A DNA stretch of 11,552 nt from JAEXNA01 sp050486105 (GTDB lineage Bacteria; Vulcanimicrobiota; Xenobia; Xenobiales; JADMJV01). The stretch is taken from the NCBI GenBank assembly GCA_050486105.1, contig JBJHCR010000215.1:1-11552 (forward strand). The letters are read 5' to 3'. Below the pieces are notes generated by a model. It had not been told where the DNA came from. It did no database searches and saw only the letters and a program-made list of their open reading frames with translations. The position numbers were made by a program, and so were the translations under genes. This document shows positions 6,103-11,552 of this stretch, one piece after another; within the stretch, counting starts at the first letter, position 1, and each line of letters begins with the position of its first letter.

Positions 6103-7180
6103 ATGAAAGCTTTCTTACTCCTCGAAGACGGGGCCTTGTTCCCAGGTCGCTCCTGCGGGGCCCAGGGTGTGGCCTTAGGAGAGGCGGTCTTTTCCACTTC
6201 CCTCACCGGATATCAAGAGCTGCTCACCGACCCATCCTATTGCGGTCAGTTGCTGATTTCCACCTGCGCCCACGTGGGGTCGGTGGGCATCAATGCCCAG
6301 GACCACGAATCCCGCAAGCCCTGGCTGGAAGCCTTTGTGGTGGGAGATCTGCCTCGCCGCTTCAGCAACTGGAGAGCCAGCCTGAGTCTGCAGCGCTGGC
6401 TGGAACAGCACGGAGTGGTTGGCTTGGCCGGGGTGGACACCCGAGCTCTGGTGCTCCATCTCCGAGACCAGGGATCTCTGTGCGGCTTGGTCGGCCAGGG
6501 TGAGCCGACCTCGGAGCACCGGGCCACCTTGCAGGATTTTGCCTCAAACCAGAATCGGAGTCTGCTCTCCCGGGTGACTCGCTCGGACTGTTGGCAGACC
6601 CCGGGGGAGGGACCCCACGTGGTGGCTTTTGACTTCGGTATCAAGGAAAAAATGCTGGGGCTTCTTCGAGAAGGTGGAGCCAAACTCACGGTGGTGCCGG
6701 CCCATACCACCGCTGCTGAGGTGCTGGCCTTGGAGCCCGATGGGATCTTCTTGTCCAACGGGCCCGGAGATCCGGGGCTCCTAGATTTTCAAGTGCAGCA
6801 GGTGCAAACTCTGTTGGGACGACGGCCCATCTTCGGAATTTGCCTGGGCCACCAGCTTCTGGCTCGGGCTCTCGGGGCCCAGACCTTCAAGCTCAAATTT
6901 GGCCATCGGGGGACCAATCATCCGGTTCTGGATTTGCGCAGTGGTCGAGTCGAGGTCACCACCCAGAACCACGGGTATGCGGTGGATATGAGCAGCCTCC
7001 CTCCCGGGGTGGAAGTGACTCACGTGAACCTCAACGACCGCACCTGCGAAGGTATCCAGGCCCCGGCGTTGCGGGCCTTTTCGGTGCAGTATCACCCAGA
7101 GAACGGCCCCGGTCCCCAGGACTCGCGCTATCTTTTTCATCGATTCTTCCAAGCTCTAGAGGGGCCTCTGGAGGCCTGTT

Positions 7181-7188
<8 letters not shown>
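6103..7188 (+). CDS. carA: Carbamoyl-phosphate synthase small subunit
   Basis: CarA hydrolyses glutamine and passes ammonia through a tunnel to CarB. The 361-residue protein has the CPS small-subunit N-terminal domain (LEDGALFPG, then SLTGYQELLTDPSYCGQ) followed by a class I glutamine amidotransferase domain. FLSNGPGDPG is the oxyanion-loop block; the nucleophile is C247 in GICLGHQLLARALG, with H331 and E333 in QYHPENGPGP completing the triad. Both halves of the triad keep the same offset from the E. coli residues as I remember them (C269, H353, E355). The usual EASPGPHD block reads ENGPGPQD, a mild change outside the triad. Its last 8 nt overlap carB, so the two subunits are translationally coupled. 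In this operon its product likely serves arginine synthesis and possibly pyrimidines as well, if it is the only copy. Confidence 0.97.
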
Positions 7189-10488
<3,300 letters not shown>

Positions 10489-10498
<10 letters not shown>

Positions 10499-10509
10499 GG
10501 GAACCCGCC
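10489..10509 (+). terminator. GC hairpin at the carB stop codon, weak terminator candidate
   Basis: Arms GGCGGG (10489-10494) and CCCGCC (10504-10509) are perfectly complementary, with a 9-nt loop containing the carB TAG. A short T-run (10522-10526) follows only after 12 nt, too far for a standard intrinsic terminator. It may slow or partly stop transcription, or be an effect of high GC. Confidence 0.3.
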
Positions 10510-10550
10510 TCAAACGCAGGATTTTTGCGAACCTGGAGAAACGCTTTGGC

Positions 10551-11150
10551 ATGTCCAGATTCCTGATACTCAGCACATGCTTTTTTCTTTTTTTCCTCAC
10601 GGGATGCACCTCGATGAGTTCGAGCCCATCAACGCTCAAGGTTCGCTTCGAAGCGACTGGACCTCCAAGCGCAAGACTCGCTTTCACTCCCGAATTAGGA
10701 GATGAGTCGGGATGGAATGATAAGACCCTCCCATTCTCCAAGGAGATTGTTGTAGAGCCTGGTGAAGTGATCTCCATCTCAGGACAGGGTGAAGGAGTGG
10801 TGTTGTCCATCTATATCGAGGACAGACTGGTGAAACAAGACCCCACCGGGACCATGGTCGAGATACTTGCCGACGCCGAAGCCCCCAGCCTGGTGAAGGT
10901 GCGTGTTGAAGCAACCGGACCGTCTGAAGCCCAGCTGTCTTTTTCTCCCGACCTTGGGCTTGACAAACAATGGCAGAAGTACAATCTCCCATTCACCAAG
11001 GAAGTTGCCGTGGAGCGCGATGCCATGGTCGCCATTTACGGTCAGGAAGAAGGGGCAGTGCTGTCTGTTTATGTGGAGGATGAACTCGTCAAGAAAGACC
11101 CAACCGGTACCTCGGCCGCAGTATCGCTTGCCGTTCATCTCGCTGACTAG
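10551..11150 (+). CDS. Lipoprotein with two tandem MmpS-like domains
   Basis: The 199-residue product starts with a lipoprotein signal peptide: hydrophobic FLILSTCFFLFFL and lipobox L16-T17-G18-C19. T20 after the lipid-bearing Cys, not Asp, suggests the outer membrane if enteric sorting rules hold. Residues 29-105 and 115-191 are two 77-residue copies that align without a gap (41 of 77 identical by my count). Each has a VRxEATGP strand, an LPFxKE turn block, a GQxEGxVLSxYxED block and a LVKxDPTGT end. This order (short strand with TG, LPWSKT-like turn, then IxVDGxxVxxxxxxG) resembles the small MmpS accessory proteins of mycobacteria, which have a beta-sandwich periplasmic domain; that link is by eye only. 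No catalytic motif is seen. The ATG has GGAG 12 nt upstream. It lies 52 bp after carB on the same strand but has no obvious tie to arginine synthesis. Confidence 0.8.
   Translation: MSRFLILSTCFFLFFLTGCTSMSSSPSTLKVRFEATGPPSARLAFTPELGDESGWNDKTLPFSKEIVVEPGEVISISGQGEGVVLSIYIEDRLVKQDPTGTMVEILADAEAPSLVKVRVEATGPSEAQLSFSPDLGLDKQWQKYNLPFTKEVAVERDAMVAIYGQEEGAVLSVYVEDELVKKDPTGTSAAVSLAVHLAD
10635..11123 (+). repeat. Internal tandem duplication within the lipoprotein gene
   Basis: Copy 1 is 10635-10865 and copy 2 is 10893-11123, each 231 nt, separated by 27 nt encoding an Ala/Asp/Glu/Pro linker. The copies have diverged at the protein level to about 53% identity but keep equal length, which points to an old domain duplication kept under selection. 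Confidence 0.85.
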
Positions 11151-11172
11151 GGGTTCCGGTAGGAACGCCTAG
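11147..11172 (+). terminator. Hairpin straddling the lipoprotein stop codon
   Basis: The arms are CTAGG (11147-11151) plus GTTCC (11153-11157) and GGAAC (11162-11166) plus CCTAG (11168-11172). They form a 10-bp stem with one central G-G mismatch and a GGTA loop. The lipoprotein TAG (11148-11150) lies in the left arm. No T-run follows, so it is either a 3'-end stabilising structure, part of a Rho-dependent terminator, or a protein-binding palindrome. Confidence 0.5.
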
Positions 11173-11260
11173 CAAGAAAAAGTCTGGCGCAGGACCCACA
11201 ATCACTCCTAGGGCGGAATATCATGGCCAATGACGGGGGTAGGGAGAAGGAAGGGCCGTG

Positions 11261-11419
11261 GTGACTGGGTTCGCAGCACGGAAAGATGGCTTGTCTGCAA
11301 CGACCGCCGACTTCGAGCCAGCCCCGATTAGCCTTGTCGAAACTCCTTTCACTCAGCGGCCGGAGAAATCGGGCAATACTAAGCGAGGAAAGAAGACCAA
11401 GCGCAACTTGAAAAAGTAA
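11261..11419 (+). CDS. Small basic-tailed protein, hypothetical
   Basis: A 52-codon frame from GTG at 11261 to TAA at 11417-11419 encodes a product that begins MTGFAARKDG and ends in the Lys/Arg-rich tail KRGKKTKRNLKK. A purine-rich AGAAGGAAGGG stretch precedes the start at suitable spacing; GTG at 11258 is an equal alternative start. No transmembrane segment or known motif is seen. The basic tail could bind nucleic acid or be disordered. It lies 21 nt before the next frame on the same strand, so the two may form an operon. A 13-codon ATG frame at 11223-11264 ends in a GTGA overlap with this start and could be a coupled leader. The frame is short enough to be chance. Confidence 0.4.
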   Translation: MTGFAARKDGLSATTADFEPAPISLVETPFTQRPEKSGNTKRGKKTKRNLKK

Positions 11420-11440
11420 AGCCGCCGAAAGGATCGATAG

Positions 11441-11552
11441 GTGAGTACCCTTCAGGTTTCCTACAAAGACAACGAGCTTATCTGGTGGACGGACGACTTG
11501 ACCGAGCCCGACCACCATCTCAACCGTCTCGGCTTGAGAGATGGAGTAGAGG
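11441..11552 (+). CDS. 5' end of an unidentified gene, cut by the window edge
   Basis: GTG at 11441 opens a frame of 37 codons with no stop before the window ends. AAAGGA (11428-11433) lies 7 nt upstream. The product begins MSTLQVSYKDNELIWWTDDL and continues with a Glu/Asp/His-rich stretch. The family cannot be told from so little. An antisense frame of 123 codons (11147-11518) overlaps it but lacks a good ribosome site. Confidence 0.5.
   Translation, partial: MSTLQVSYKDNELIWWTDDLTEPDHHLNRLGLRDGVE

Noticed and set aside
11147..11518. A 123-codon minus-strand frame at the right edge
   Set aside because: It covers the stop-codon hairpin and two plus-strand frames with ribosome sites, and has no clear start signal of its own. 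It cannot be fully excluded without more sequence.
11515..11540. Inverted repeat (CCATCTC and GAGATGG) near the right edge as a terminator
   Set aside because: It lies within an open frame, has no T-run and can pair in two registers; it is probably chance.

Overview
The window looks like a scaffold from a GC-rich, diderm bacterium, probably metagenome-assembled because it carries a 10-N gap. The diderm reading rests on two genes: a secreted protein with a beta-rich body and a C-terminal Phe typical of outer-membrane barrels, and a lipoprotein with a clear lipobox. I cannot place the organism in a phylum from the sequence.

Layout. Positions 1-189 hold no recognisable gene. A leftward gene (190-1272, minus strand) encodes the probable outer-membrane protein. 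A 131-bp divergent promoter region (1273-1403) separates it from a rightward arginine and carbamoyl-phosphate cluster: argC (1404-2429), argJ (2449-3684), argB (3681-4448), argD (4423-5604), argR (5559-6011), carA (6103-7188) and carB (7181-10498). From argJ to argR and again from carA to carB, each start overlaps the preceding stop, so translation is probably coupled. A two-domain lipoprotein (10551-11150) follows, then a hairpin at its stop codon. After that come a small basic-tailed ORF (11261-11419) and the 5' end of another gene that runs off the window (11441-11552).

How the genes work together. ArgJ, ArgB, ArgC and ArgD make ornithine by the acetyl-recycling route, and CarA and CarB make the carbamoyl phosphate needed to turn ornithine into citrulline. 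ArgR, encoded inside the same operon, should sense arginine and repress it. The gene order resembles the Bacillus argCJBD-carAB-argF operon, but with argR inserted and argF absent from its usual place; argF, argG and argH must lie elsewhere if the pathway is complete.

Most notable signals. (1) argC has a strong sigma-70-type promoter that predicts a leaderless mRNA, with two ARG-box-like sites 20 bp apart over the -10 and start codon. (2) A perfect TGCAT-AAAG-ATGCA inverted repeat lies inside argC, in a locally AT-rich patch, suggesting a second, intragenic ArgR operator. (3) The 10-N gap in argJ appears to be an assembly artefact flanked by a duplicated 5-mer; collapsing it restores the family motif. 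(4) ArgB lacks both regions associated with arginine feedback inhibition. (5) The lipoprotein is an ungapped tandem duplication of a domain resembling MmpS. No mobile element, CRISPR array, tRNA or rRNA was seen.
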